DNA of 64,000 bases, taken from NCBI GenBank assembly GCA_019058365.1, contig JAHPZE010000003.1:248001-312000 (forward strand), given 5' to 3'. Below are positions 19,218-28,508 of the stretch, piece after piece. How positions within the stretch are numbered: position 1 is the stretch's first letter; each line of letters begins with the position of its first letter. Source of the DNA: Promethearchaeota archaeon. GTDB lineage: Archaea; Asgardarchaeota; Lokiarchaeia; Sigyniarchaeales; SOKP01. Made by a program: the position numbers and the translations under genes. The notes beneath the pieces were generated by a model that worked only from the letters and a program-made list of their open reading frames with translations, was not told the origin of the DNA and searched no databases.

Positions 19218-20198
19218 ATGGAAGCTCCAGATAAAGCAAAATATTATGACCATGAAGAAATAGATGTTACACCTATTAGGGAGATTACTCAAGAAGTATT
19301 AAGTGAGGTGAGCCGTGTAATTGTTGGTTATGGAGAAATTCTGCAGCAACTCTTCATAGCTCTCCTTGTAAATGGGCATGTACTCCTAGAAGGAGTACCA
19401 GGACTAGGTAAAACGGTAATGGCAAAAACATTCGCAAAAACTCTTGGAATATCGTTTCGTAGAATCCAATTCACCCCTGACCTACTTCCAGCTGATATTA
19501 CTGGCACTAAAATATTTGATCAAAATGAAGGTGCGTTTGTCCTTCAAAGAGGACCCTTATTTGCGAATATGGTTCTCGCTGACGAGATAAATAGAGCTGC
19601 TCCTAAAACACAATCTGCGTTACTAGAAGCCATGGCCGAACGTCAAATAACCATTGAAGGGCAGACATTAATATTGGAAAAGCCCTTCATTGTTGTTGCA
19701 ACTGAAAATCCAGTTGAAATGGAAGGAACTTATCCACTACCTGAGGCACAAATTGATAGATTCTTATTCAAACTTTGGTTAGATTATCCAGATCAAGATG
19801 AAGAAGTAGAGATTATGCGTCGACAAATCTCAGGTGAATCTCCATCAGTTGATCCAATTACAGCTGGAGAAGAAATTCTTGCAGCTCAGAAAATTATGAA
19901 TTTAGTATATATTGATGATAGAATTCTAAAATACGTTCGTGATATTATACTGAAAACGCGGAATCATCCACAAATTGCTCTTGGATGTGGTCCTCGGGCT
20001 TCATTGACTTTAATGAAATGTGCTAAAGCTCGTGCAGCAATACTTGGTCGATCATATGTTACTCCTGACGATGTAAGAGCATTAATCGTGCCTGCGTTAA
20101 ATCACAGGATTCTATTAAAACCAGAAGCTGAATTAGAAGGTCTTGATGCACAGAGTGTTCTTAAATTAATTGTAGAAGAAATACCCGTCCCTATTTAA
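19218..20198 (+). CDS. moxR: MoxR-family AAA+ ATPase
   Basis: A 326-residue MoxR/RavA-type AAA+ chaperone-like ATPase acting in the cytosol. Walker A is GVPGLGKT (59-66), Walker B is VLADE (119-123) and the sensor/arginine region includes LPEAQIDRF and GPRASL. MoxR ATPases remodel or insert cofactors into vWA-containing partners. The next gene encodes a DUF58 protein with a vWA domain, its classical partner. It is preceded by a purine-rich stretch with a weak AGAGGT site at 19202-19207, about 10 bp before the ATG. Confidence 0.95.
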   Translation: MEAPDKAKYYDHEEIDVTPIREITQEVLSEVSRVIVGYGEILQQLFIALLVNGHVLLEGVPGLGKTVMAKTFAKTLGISFRRIQFTPDLLPADITGTKIFDQNEGAFVLQRGPLFANMVLADEINRAAPKTQSALLEAMAERQITIEGQTLILEKPFIVVATENPVEMEGTYPLPEAQIDRFLFKLWLDYPDQDEEVEIMRRQISGESPSVDPITAGEEILAAQKIMNLVYIDDRILKYVRDIILKTRNHPQIALGCGPRASLTLMKCAKARAAILGRSYVTPDDVRALIVPALNHRILLKPEAELEGLDAQSVLKLIVEEIPVPI

Positions 20199-20308
20199 CC
20201 CAGTAATTTTTCTCTTTTATGGTCGTAGTGTTTAAAAAAAATTAGAAGATAAAAAGTGGTGGAGATATTATTTTAGGAGGTAAAGGAAGAAGTTTAATTT
20301 TATTTGCA

Positions 20309-21598
20309 GTGTTTTTTCTTACTGCTGGATTTGCATTTGTAAATTATTTCTTGATCTATTTTGCCGTGTTATTGCTATTTAGTACAATCATTAGTTTACC
20401 GGTTTTTTATTATAAAATGAACGTAGAGGAATTAAGAGTACATAGAGAACTAGAAAAAGAAAAAGTATTCAAGGATGATTTTGTTCATGTTAAAGTAGTG
20501 ATTGAAAACATAGGGCGCAATAGCTTTGATTTTATTGAAATTAGGGATAATTACAACCCACAGCTATTTAGATTAATTTTAGGGGAAAATTTTATATCTA
20601 CTAGAATTGGACCGAAGAGTACAATTAAATTTTCCTACGTACTTGAACCAAGAGTTAGAGGTGAATATGCTCTCGGACCCTTGTCGGTAATAGTTAAAGA
20701 TAGATTAGGTTTTAATTCGGTTGATAGAATTGTACCAGATAGTGTAACAGATATTCTTATCTATCCACCTTATGAAGATATTAAAAGAATTGAAATTTTA
20801 GGCTCAAAAAGATCCTTACAACTTAACTATGGTGTACAAAGATCTAAGCAGAAAGGCCTTGGTTCAGAATTTTATGGTATGAGAAAATATGTATTTGGAG
20901 ATCAATTTAGACTTATAGATTGGAAAGCAAGTGCTCGAGCTCAAACACTAATTGTAAAAGAATTTGAAGATGAACGAGATGTAACTGTTATGATTTTAGT
21001 AGATTCTTCAGAAACAATGGCAGGTGGAGCAATTGAAAATACTAAATTTGAATATGCTATAAGAGCTTGCATGCTTTTAACAAAAGTAGCATTAACAAGA
21101 AGGGATAATGTAGGTGTTTTTACATTTTCAGATAAAAAAAATTTAAATTTCTTGAAGCCAAATAGTGGAGAAGAACATTTCTACCAAGTTTTGGATTTTG
21201 TTGCTAGAATAAAACCACAGGGGAAATGTAAATTTGTTGAGGCAATGGATGATTTTACAAAACGCTTTCAAAAGCGAAGTTTGGTTTTCGTTATATCTGA
21301 TTTAGAAGCAAATCCTAAAGATATTTCTCAAGCTATAAAAAAGTTAGTTCCGTTTAATCACACAATTATAGTAATTAACCCGTTTAGTCCATGGTTTGAG
21401 ATTCATGAAATAGATTTATCTTCAACAGATAAAGCTTTAGCAGAAGCTATAAGTGAAGAAATGATGGAACACATCCTAACTATTAGGCAGGGACTTCGAA
21501 ATTTGGGAATAAATATAATATCATGTGGACCTGATGATATGATGAATCAAGTTTTAAGTAATTATATGGAAGCAAAGAAAAAGGGGAAGGCGTATTAA
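20309..21598 (+). CDS. DUF58 / vWA-domain membrane-associated protein
   Basis: 429 residues from GTG 20309. Two N-terminal membrane helices come first. The DUF58 signature 'FGDQFRLIDWKASARAQ' is at about 197-213 and a vWA domain follows with a MIDAS-like DSSET (D232). It is the probable client of the adjacent MoxR. The start is uncertain. The frame is open upstream to 20246 and encodes a Leu-Gly-Gly-Lys-Gly-Arg lead plus hydrophobic residues that fit the usual beginning of DUF58 proteins, but no ATG/GTG/TTG is found there. The Shine-Dalgarno-like AGGAGG (20275-20280) is 28 bp from the GTG, too far for it. An ATT start near 20267-20270, behind GGTGGAG, is possible. The next gene starts 3 bp after the stop. 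Confidence 0.92.
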   Translation: MFFLTAGFAFVNYFLIYFAVLLLFSTIISLPVFYYKMNVEELRVHRELEKEKVFKDDFVHVKVVIENIGRNSFDFIEIRDNYNPQLFRLILGENFISTRIGPKSTIKFSYVLEPRVRGEYALGPLSVIVKDRLGFNSVDRIVPDSVTDILIYPPYEDIKRIEILGSKRSLQLNYGVQRSKQKGLGSEFYGMRKYVFGDQFRLIDWKASARAQTLIVKEFEDERDVTVMILVDSSETMAGGAIENTKFEYAIRACMLLTKVALTRRDNVGVFTFSDKKNLNFLKPNSGEEHFYQVLDFVARIKPQGKCKFVEAMDDFTKRFQKRSLVFVISDLEANPKDISQAIKKLVPFNHTIIVINPFSPWFEIHEIDLSSTDKALAEAISEEMMEHILTIRQGLRNLGINIISCGPDDMMNQVLSNYMEAKKKGKAY

Positions 21599-21601
21599 AA
21601 A

Positions 21602-23080
21602 ATGGCTCGTGGATATCTATTAACTTTAAAAATTATCAATCTTGCTATATTTTCTTGGTTATTTATTATCTTTTTAACATCAATTTTTGATTTCAATGAA
21701 GTAGTTAGCACTGCTGATAATCAATTAGTTATATTAGCCTTTTTTGGGGCAATACGCAATATTTTTTCTTATATAATTTTTGGTGGGGGTATGGTTATAG
21801 CCTTCGCATGTGCTGTATTTACAGGATTTTATAACGGGTATATCTTTGGTCTAATTCAAGGTTTTTTTCAAAAATATTTAATTTCATGGTTTTCATTTGA
21901 TCTAGAGCATATTCGGGAGCTATTAGGCAATGATACATTCCTATTACAAAATCTAGGATTACAACATATTCCTAAGTTAATAATGGGCGAAACTCAAGTA
22001 TTATTTAGTGATCTCTATTTATTTATCTTTCAGATTCTGATCCTTATTTCAATTATATATGCAATTAGAGCATTTTTAAAAAACGATCCAAAGCATTCGC
22101 TTGTTGCCATTGGATCAATAGTCCTTATGATTATTGTTCCTTTAATGGTGGAAGGCTTAAGAAAAATGTTGAATTTAATCAATATTCATATTACTTATTT
22201 AGATGAAATGGTTAACCCAGTCAACCCTAGTTTAACTGAAATACCACTCGATGAATTTTTTGCGTTTATAGCTAGTCCTGCTATCTCATTTGCTATCGTC
22301 TCTTACATTTATTTAGAACTTGCGTTCCAGATTAATTATACTGATACTGTAACAAAACCCTCTTTAGAAAGAAGTGATAGACTCGAAGCTCAGTTAAATA
22401 TTCTCTCAAGAGAATCATACTTTATTACAGCTAATATTGATAAAATAAAGCAAGAAGCTAAAGAAAGAATCAAGGAATTGGAATCAGAACAAAAAGAAGG
22501 ATTAGTCATCGGAAAATTTTTCGCAAAGACAGGCAAACGGTTTTCATATATAAAAGAAATGATAGAAAAGAAAAAATTAGAAGAAGAAGAAAAAAAATTA
22601 GTTACTGCTGCATCTAAAACAAGACGTCTGGGGAGGTATATAGATCGCCTTTTTCGAGAGGATTCTGAAGCTAAAGATACACTAACTGCAAGATCATCAG
22701 CCCCTAGGGCTCGAAATTTAGCAACATCTACAATAATCAACTTTATTTATCGTGTAGGTTTACTGTTAATTATAAGCTTCATTATTATACACCCCCACTG
22801 GTTTTTAAAAACAATATTACAATTACCTCCCGCAATTTCTGAAAGTGTTGTAATGTATTCTCCCGAAGTTATCATTATTTTACTAGGACCAATTATGGTG
22901 CTTTTTCCAGTAATTTCTAAATTAATTTCATTTATCAAACATAGAAATTTAATAATTCGGTTACAACAAGAAGGGCGTATAAAAGAACTTTTAACATCTG
23001 TTGGAGACTATGTTAAAAAAGAAGAACTTGAAGCTCCAGTAGAGGAAGAAGCTGAAGCGGTTGCAACTGAATCTGCTTAA
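21602..23080 (+). CDS. Polytopic membrane protein, last gene of the MoxR-DUF58 locus
   Basis: 492 residues with about eight hydrophobic segments: ~8-28, 42-80, 128-152, 160-182, 222-242, then 380-400 and 415-440. A charged cytosolic region with Lys/Glu-rich helices lies at ~255-365, and the C-terminal tail is acidic. It starts 3 bp after DUF58, so the two are translationally coupled. No catalytic motif is recognised. In such loci the membrane proteins are thought to assemble around the vWA/MoxR pair. Function unknown. Confidence 0.8.
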   Translation: MARGYLLTLKIINLAIFSWLFIIFLTSIFDFNEVVSTADNQLVILAFFGAIRNIFSYIIFGGGMVIAFACAVFTGFYNGYIFGLIQGFFQKYLISWFSFDLEHIRELLGNDTFLLQNLGLQHIPKLIMGETQVLFSDLYLFIFQILILISIIYAIRAFLKNDPKHSLVAIGSIVLMIIVPLMVEGLRKMLNLINIHITYLDEMVNPVNPSLTEIPLDEFFAFIASPAISFAIVSYIYLELAFQINYTDTVTKPSLERSDRLEAQLNILSRESYFITANIDKIKQEAKERIKELESEQKEGLVIGKFFAKTGKRFSYIKEMIEKKKLEEEEKKLVTAASKTRRLGRYIDRLFREDSEAKDTLTARSSAPRARNLATSTIINFIYRVGLLLIISFIIIHPHWFLKTILQLPPAISESVVMYSPEVIIILLGPIMVLFPVISKLISFIKHRNLIIRLQQEGRIKELLTSVGDYVKKEELEAPVEEEAEAVATESA

Positions 23081-23094
23081 ATACAATTGATTTT

Positions 23095-24030
23095 TTAAAT
23101 TTTTAAATTTATTACAAATTGAGCTAATTCAATCTTTTTTCTTAAATTACTCATTATTGTATCATAAAAGTAAGCCTTGATTCCTAATTCTTCGATTTTT
23201 GGTTTTAAATCACAGTCTCTATTATCTATAATAAAATGACCTAAAAAATCTTTATATAATCTAGCAATACCTACACATGAAACCTCCAAACCAATATTTT
23301 TCATCATTTTATCTGCTGGCCCTTTAACTGATGCTCCTTCTATAATTGGGCTTATTGCAAAAACTTTATCCTTAACCTGGGAAAGAGTTTTCTTAATTCC
23401 TTTTACTTGTAGAATAGTTCCTATTGACACAATAGGATTTGAGGGGCAGATTATGACTTTTTCAGCGTTTTGTATATATTTTAATATACCCTTAACTGGT
23501 ACTGCCTCTTCAATTCCTTTAAATTCTACTTTTAAAATCTCTGGTTTACAGCGATATTTAATAAAAAATTCTTCGAAATGCATTGTTCCTGAGGGTGTAG
23601 TTATATATGTTTCAACAGATTCATTACACATAGGCAAAACATGAGATTTAACTCCTAAATTTTTACATATCAAATTAGTTATCTCTGCTTTATTATAACC
23701 TTGATTGAATAAATCCGTCCGATAGATATGTGTAGCTAAATCTTTATCACCCGCATTAAACCATCCTGTATCATAATAATTCTTCAAAGAACTTAAACAA
23801 TTAAAAGTTTCATGTGCAAATCCCCATCCTTTTTCCTCATCCACTAAACTTGCTAATGTATAAGTTATAATATCTAAATCAGGACAAATTTTGAGTCCAA
23901 ATAATTCAATATCATCACCAGTATTTACAATAATCTTAAGAACTTCGGGTTTGACCACTTTTGCTAACCCTTTAATTAATTTTGCACCTCCGATACCTCC
24001 TGCTAATATTACAATATAATTTTCACTCAT
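23095..24030 (-). CDS. cofD: 2-phospho-L-lactate transferase (F420 biosynthesis)
   Basis: Transfers the phospholactyl (or phosphoenolpyruvyl) group from its GDP/GPP adduct to FO, giving (dehydro-)F420-0. The N-terminus VILAGGIGGAKLIKGLA is the CofD nucleotide-binding start. VNTGDDIELFGLKICPDLD is the FO/Mg-binding block, and SNPIVSIGTIL occurs near residue 215. About 311 residues is normal for the family. I chose the ATG at 24030, because the longer frame (to 24057) would overlap the upstream CofE gene. The ATG leaves a 4-bp gap. It is the last gene of a tight five-gene minus-strand operon. Confidence 0.93.
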   Translation of the reverse strand: MSENYIVILAGGIGGAKLIKGLAKVVKPEVLKIIVNTGDDIELFGLKICPDLDIITYTLASLVDEEKGWGFAHETFNCLSSLKNYYDTGWFNAGDKDLATHIYRTDLFNQGYNKAEITNLICKNLGVKSHVLPMCNESVETYITTPSGTMHFEEFFIKYRCKPEILKVEFKGIEEAVPVKGILKYIQNAEKVIICPSNPIVSIGTILQVKGIKKTLSQVKDKVFAISPIIEGASVKGPADKMMKNIGLEVSCVGIARLYKDFLGHFIIDNRDCDLKPKIEELGIKAYFYDTIMSNLRKKIELAQFVINLKI

Positions 24031-24034
24031 AGTA

Positions 24035-25453
24035 TTAATCCAATATTCTCGGTTCATATATTATTTCTTTCAAATCTTTGCGATTTGGAGCTTTTACAGC
24101 TTTAAGAGGGTATCCAACCGTAAAAAATACCATTGGAATATAAGATTTAGGAAGTTTTAGAGACTCTTTTACAATATCTTTGGCAAACAATGGAGCACAA
24201 TACCAGCACGCTGCTAATTTTTTTGTTTCAAAGGCAAGGAGTAGATAGGTCGCTGAGCTACTAATACTCTGTACACCTAAAAATAATTCATTATGTGTTC
24301 TTTCAGTATCTTCGTACTTTTCTAATTCTTTCTGATCTAAACATAATAAAATTAAAAAAGGCGCCTTCAAAAACGTATTTCTCGTTTTTTCAATTTTTCC
24401 TTTAATGACTTCTTCACCATTTCCATCTTTCAGTAAATCATATCTTAATTTTTCATTCATTTTATCTACTAGCCTTTCACGTAGCATACCTTTCTGTAAT
24501 ATAATATACCTCCAAAATTGCCCATTGTGGGCACTTGGAGCCCAACGCGCAAGTTCAATGCATTCTTCAATAACTTTTTTATCTACATCTTTGGATGCAA
24601 AATCAAATTTGTAGCTTCTTCGATTTTTGAGTATTTCTAGAAATTTTTCATCTTTTGGACTTCTAAATAAATCAATTTCCTTCTTTCGTAAAATAGATTT
24701 AATTTTAGACTTTTCATTAAATTGAAAATTATATCCTCTTATTAACACAATTGGAATCCCCTCATCTGATTCACCCATGACTAACTGTGCTGCTGCAGCT
24801 AGACTATCAACTTGACCAATGATGGTTGTTTGGAGTTCATATCCAAATAAATCTTTCTTACCTCGCATATCTAAAATTGGATCTATCCCTGAAACTCCAA
24901 TAGCAGTTCCTATAGCTCCTATTCTAAAAGCTCTTCCGAAGGAATCGGAAATAATTACTGCAATTTCCTTATTGGTTTTATTTTTTAGTGTAATTCTAAT
25001 TTTCTCAGCATCGATATCTGGATTTTTTGGTAATAAGGTTATAATTCCTTTTTCACCCACATTAGATTTATCTATTCCCGCATCAGCACAGATAAACCCG
25101 TGTTTTGTTTCAGTTATTAAAACATGCTCACTTCTTATTATATTCTTTGACTCATCTAAAATGGCTTGGATTAATTTAGGATCCTTCTCAGGCAATCCTA
25201 AACTTCTAATACTTGGAGCTATATGTTTGTAGATTTCAACAGCTCTCTCACTTGGATTGATCTTATTTAAATTTCTGATTCGTCCATTACTTTTTGATAT
25301 TATTGATTGAGCTATTATAATAATATCTCGATCTTCTAAAGAAATCTCATTCTTATTTAAAGCTTCTATTATTATATCTGTGATTTTATCTCCCTTTTTT
25401 ATTAATGGAATTCCTCTTAACCCTATAATTTTAATTTCTTCTTTAAAATTCAT
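24035..25453 (-). CDS. cofE: F420-0:gamma-glutamyl ligase fused to a nitroreductase-family flavoprotein (FbiB-like)
   Basis: 472 residues, about twice the length of archaeal CofE. Residues 1-245 are CofE, which adds glutamates to F420-0 with GTP: ITETKHGFICADAGID (113-128) and ISDSFGRAFRIGAIGTAIGVSG (168-189) are typical blocks. Residues ~268-472 are a nitroreductase fold: RRSYKFDFASKDVDK (278-292) with the Arg-Arg-Ser FMN motif, and ARWAPSAHNGQFW (about 298-310). The same order occurs in mycobacterial FbiB, where the C-terminal domain reduces dehydro-F420-0 with FMNH2. The enzyme here may therefore both reduce and glutamylate. The gene lies between the LipS-type gene and cofD, with 12-bp and 4-bp gaps. 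Confidence 0.92.
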   Translation of the reverse strand: MNFKEEIKIIGLRGIPLIKKGDKITDIIIEALNKNEISLEDRDIIIIAQSIISKSNGRIRNLNKINPSERAVEIYKHIAPSIRSLGLPEKDPKLIQAILDESKNIIRSEHVLITETKHGFICADAGIDKSNVGEKGIITLLPKNPDIDAEKIRITLKNKTNKEIAVIISDSFGRAFRIGAIGTAIGVSGIDPILDMRGKKDLFGYELQTTIIGQVDSLAAAAQLVMGESDEGIPIVLIRGYNFQFNEKSKIKSILRKKEIDLFRSPKDEKFLEILKNRRSYKFDFASKDVDKKVIEECIELARWAPSAHNGQFWRYIILQKGMLRERLVDKMNEKLRYDLLKDGNGEEVIKGKIEKTRNTFLKAPFLILLCLDQKELEKYEDTERTHNELFLGVQSISSSATYLLLAFETKKLAACWYCAPLFAKDIVKESLKLPKSYIPMVFFTVGYPLKAVKAPNRKDLKEIIYEPRILD

Positions 25454-25465
25454 AATAGATCCACT

Positions 25466-26521
25466 TTAGAGATTTATATATCTTTTTATCTCCACTTTAT
25501 TACTTTTAGCTAAATTTTCAAATTTTTCAGGAATTGCACAACAAGCAGAAAAAAACTTGAATTGGATTTCAGGATTGTTGTTTTTTAACCATTGTAAAGA
25601 GGCTTTAGAAGGAATTTCGATTCTTGTTATACCTGCTTTAATTGCATATTTTTCAACCTTATTTTTTATGTTTCCACGAGGTCTCATGCATCCCAATGAA
25701 ATTTCTGTTTTAGGAAAAATAAATCTTAATAAAGCTATAATTTTTGCAATATCTTCCGGTTTTGGAGTATCAAACTTTATCTTAGAATTTTTGGGAGGAA
25801 TTAACACAATAACAACTATCAAAGATGGATTAATTTCGGTTTCTTTAATAAATTTGATAGAATCTAATTCTTTTTTGAGTTTTCCATAATGCAAACCAAC
25901 ACAAATATGAGGAACAATGTTTAATTTATATTTTTTTAATAAATCAATTGCTCTTGAATATTCACTTAATTCTATATCTAAATGATAAATATTTCTTATA
26001 ACTTCTTCATCCATATTAACATCAAAAGATACGATATCAACATTAGCATCAGCGAGTTTCTTTGCAGTTTCTTGATCTAACAACCCAGTATGTGTATTAA
26101 TAATTAAATTTGTTTCTTTCTTTACTTTTTTAATTGTATCTAAAAAATTTAATATTGGTACTGAGCCATCATACCTACTTCCCCCCGAAATTAACGCCCC
26201 CACCCCATTATTTTTAGAAAGAAATATTAATATTTGTTCCAAATTTCTATTATCTACTACCTGTTTCATTCCTTTCAAATATTTCTTATTACAATGTTCA
26301 CACTCTAGAGCGCATTCACTCCCTGTTATACTAATAGCAGGAAATCTCTTAGTTGGATTATATATTTTTAAAAGATTTCCAAAATTCTTCTTGGTAATAT
26401 TTTGAGCTAAAACTAAAAATGGTTCTAACTCTTTATACCCTATATTTATAAATTGTGAATAATCAGGCCATATAGCATTTCCAGATTCTATTTTCTCTAA
26501 TAATTCCTGTAATTTATTCAT
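25466..26521 (-). CDS. Radical SAM protein, LipS-type lipoyl synthase component
   Basis: 351 residues. The radical-SAM CX3CX2C motif is C70, C74, C77, followed by an ISGGSRYDG strand. Further cysteines occur in LGCMRPRG (near 281) and SACCAIP (near 327-332) and may bind the auxiliary cluster that donates sulfur. Next to a lipoate ligase and a second radical-SAM gene, it fits the LipS1/LipS2 system of archaea, in which two radical-SAM proteins together insert sulfur into octanoyl groups and replace LipA. I cannot tell by eye which of the two subunits it is. It overlaps the ligase gene by 8 bp, so the genes are coupled. The alternative is another BioB-like radical-SAM enzyme. Confidence 0.75.
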   Translation of the reverse strand: MNKLQELLEKIESGNAIWPDYSQFINIGYKELEPFLVLAQNITKKNFGNLLKIYNPTKRFPAISITGSECALECEHCNKKYLKGMKQVVDNRNLEQILIFLSKNNGVGALISGGSRYDGSVPILNFLDTIKKVKKETNLIINTHTGLLDQETAKKLADANVDIVSFDVNMDEEVIRNIYHLDIELSEYSRAIDLLKKYKLNIVPHICVGLHYGKLKKELDSIKFIKETEINPSLIVVIVLIPPKNSKIKFDTPKPEDIAKIIALLRFIFPKTEISLGCMRPRGNIKNKVEKYAIKAGITRIEIPSKASLQWLKNNNPEIQFKFFSACCAIPEKFENLAKSNKVEIKRYINL

Positions 26522-27293
26522 ATTTTTTTAACCATTTCTTATTCGAATATTTATCCTTTACCAATTTTTTTGCTAAATTTTTTTCATTATCAGAAAAAGT
26601 CCCTTCCTTTAATTCAATTCCTAAGGATTTTTGAAAACCGTGTTTTAATGAATTTATCATCTCCTCTTCGTCATAACTTTGCATTTGATTTTTAATCCCA
26701 ATACATTTAGCTCTTACAGATTTTACCATCCGAGATTTACCTACATTCTCAGGTGCCTTTAACACAGAATACATCAGATCTGGCTCAATGTCTAATAAAA
26801 TAGTGCCATGTTGAAGAATATATCCTTTCTTTCTGATTTGTGCGTTCCCAGAGAATTTTTTTCCATCTAATAGAATTGCCGGGCAATGAATAACATCTTT
26901 TTCTGGTTTTAAACCATAAATATTTAATCCAATAATTATACCTCGTGTAATAATCTCAAATTGATCTAAAACCTTATTAGCACCTAAATTCTCGAGAAAT
27001 TTAATAGGACAGACAATTGAATATGTAATTTCTCTAAATTCATCGTGAAAAACAGCACCCCCTCCAGTAATACGTCTTACAATATTAAATCCTTTCTCTT
27101 TTACGAATTGAAGATCAATTTCATTCGATAGACTCTGATTTCTCCCAATACTTGCTGTTGAGGGTTTCCATTTATAAAATCTTAATGTGTTTGGAGATTT
27201 CTTCTCAATTGCCATTTTTAAAATCGCCTCATCTAAGCTCATATTCCAGAAACCATTTTTAACTTCTAATGGTAAAAATCTCCACACATTCAT
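26514..27293 (-). CDS. Lipoate/octanoate-protein ligase (LplA/sLplA-like)
   Basis: 259 residues of the LplA/BPL fold, attaching lipoate or octanoate to lipoyl-carrier proteins. The family motif RRITGGGAVFHD is at 73-84, the acyl-adenylate Lys lies in DGKKFSGNAQ (143-152), and QHGTILLDIE follows. It ends at the large catalytic domain; the small C-terminal (LplB) domain of two-domain ligases is absent and no separate lplB is beside it. This resembles the sLplA subunit of the sLpl(AB)-LipS1/S2 pathway, or a LipM-like octanoyltransferase. It is flanked by two radical-SAM LipS-type genes in one operon. Confidence 0.88.
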   Translation of the reverse strand: MNVWRFLPLEVKNGFWNMSLDEAILKMAIEKKSPNTLRFYKWKPSTASIGRNQSLSNEIDLQFVKEKGFNIVRRITGGGAVFHDEFREITYSIVCPIKFLENLGANKVLDQFEIITRGIIIGLNIYGLKPEKDVIHCPAILLDGKKFSGNAQIRKKGYILQHGTILLDIEPDLMYSVLKAPENVGKSRMVKSVRAKCIGIKNQMQSYDEEEMINSLKHGFQKSLGIELKEGTFSDNEKNLAKKLVKDKYSNKKWLKKYE

Positions 27294-27309
27294 TTTTTCT
27301 ATTAATTTC

Positions 27310-28320
27310 TTAATTTACAAATTTGTACAACAATTCATATATTTCCAATTTTTCTTTTTCTGTTAATTTTCGGGGGTAATTATAGATAGGACCTGATGGT
27401 TTAGATGTATAGAAAGGACGGTTACATCCTGGACATCCTGAAGTTAAAAAAGCATTTGTATTATTAATGATCATATTTAGTTCTTTTTTCCTCATATTAA
27501 TTTTTATTATCTCTCCTTTTCTATTAAATGTAAAATCATTTAACTGTTTCTCATTATTGATGATAAGAAATCTTCCTAATTGCAATTTTCTAAAATTTAG
27601 AAGGGTAGGTTGATTCAAATTTTCAAACCTTGTACCTTCTATAGGCGTAAAAGCAAATAAGGATATGATAATACCTAAATTATTTAACCTTTTGATAAGT
27701 TCAATTACATCTTTTTCAGATTCTCCTAACCCGATAATGATATGAGTACTTACATATCCAGGGGAAAAAATATCCAAGGCTTCATCCAACTTCTGAAAAT
27801 GTTCTTCCCACTTATAAGGGCCTTCAACATTACTCCCTTTAATTTTTTCAAAAACTTCAGATGTAGCACCATCTAACGCAATTCCTATTCTTTGAACACC
27901 TCTGTTTTTTAATTCTATCAATTTTTCTTTTGTCAGAGGTGGAATGGCAACGGATATTGGGATATCAGTATAAGGCCTGATCTGAGTTAAAATTTCTATT
28001 AAATCGTTAAAATTTTCTGGATAATTAAGAGTTTGAATGCAAATCCGTTTGAATTTTTTTGAAAATGGCATATATTTTAGTTTTGTTAGAAAATCCTTAA
28101 AGGAAAATATTGGCCAGTTAACTCGAGAAAGTTTTTCTATAGAACTTTTTGATGATCTAGCTTGAGGACAAAAACCACAATTCGCCATACAATGTCCTTT
28201 CTTGAATGTCATAATATAACATGTAGTTGGAGGATTTTTGAATTGAGCTAATCCCCCTAAGCCTAAAACAGAAGCGCTTCCCACAGATATTCTTATTTTT
28301 TCTATTGTCACTAATCTCAC
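27310..28320 (-). CDS. Radical SAM protein, LipS-type lipoyl synthase component (BioB-like)
   Basis: 336 residues from a GTG start. The radical-SAM cluster is C44, C48, C51 (CX3CX2C). The N-terminus ISVGSASVLGLGGLAQF is unusual and conserved-looking. A C-terminal SGCPGCNRPFYTSKPSGP block supplies two more cysteines likely to hold an auxiliary Fe-S cluster. It is similar in style to biotin synthase, as are archaeal LipS proteins. As the first gene of the operon (lipS-type, lpl, lipS-type, cofE-fusion, cofD) it is transcribed away from leuS across a 188-bp spacer. I infer a role in sulfur insertion with the other LipS-type protein. The subunit identity (LipS1 versus LipS2) is open. Confidence 0.75.
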   Translation of the reverse strand: MRLVTIEKIRISVGSASVLGLGGLAQFKNPPTTCYIMTFKKGHCMANCGFCPQARSSKSSIEKLSRVNWPIFSFKDFLTKLKYMPFSKKFKRICIQTLNYPENFNDLIEILTQIRPYTDIPISVAIPPLTKEKLIELKNRGVQRIGIALDGATSEVFEKIKGSNVEGPYKWEEHFQKLDEALDIFSPGYVSTHIIIGLGESEKDVIELIKRLNNLGIIISLFAFTPIEGTRFENLNQPTLLNFRKLQLGRFLIINNEKQLNDFTFNRKGEIIKINMRKKELNMIINNTNAFLTSGCPGCNRPFYTSKPSGPIYNYPRKLTEKEKLEIYELLYKFVN

Positions 28321-28508
28321 TAGTAAGTTGGTAAAATTAAGTTTTACTGCTTCGGTTAATAATTTTTATAGTGATAATATTTATAGCTATTTTAACAAAT
28401 ATCAAGATTTGCCAATTATAAATAACTACATAAAAAATTTATTGAATCAATTATTAAAATATTAAATATTATGCATATACCCCAATTTTAGAAAAGTGTT
28501 ATAATTCT

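Noticed and set aside
24819..25232. Plus-strand ORF of 137 codons inside cofE
   Set aside because: It is an antisense shadow of a well-conserved enzyme; no independent start signals are seen.
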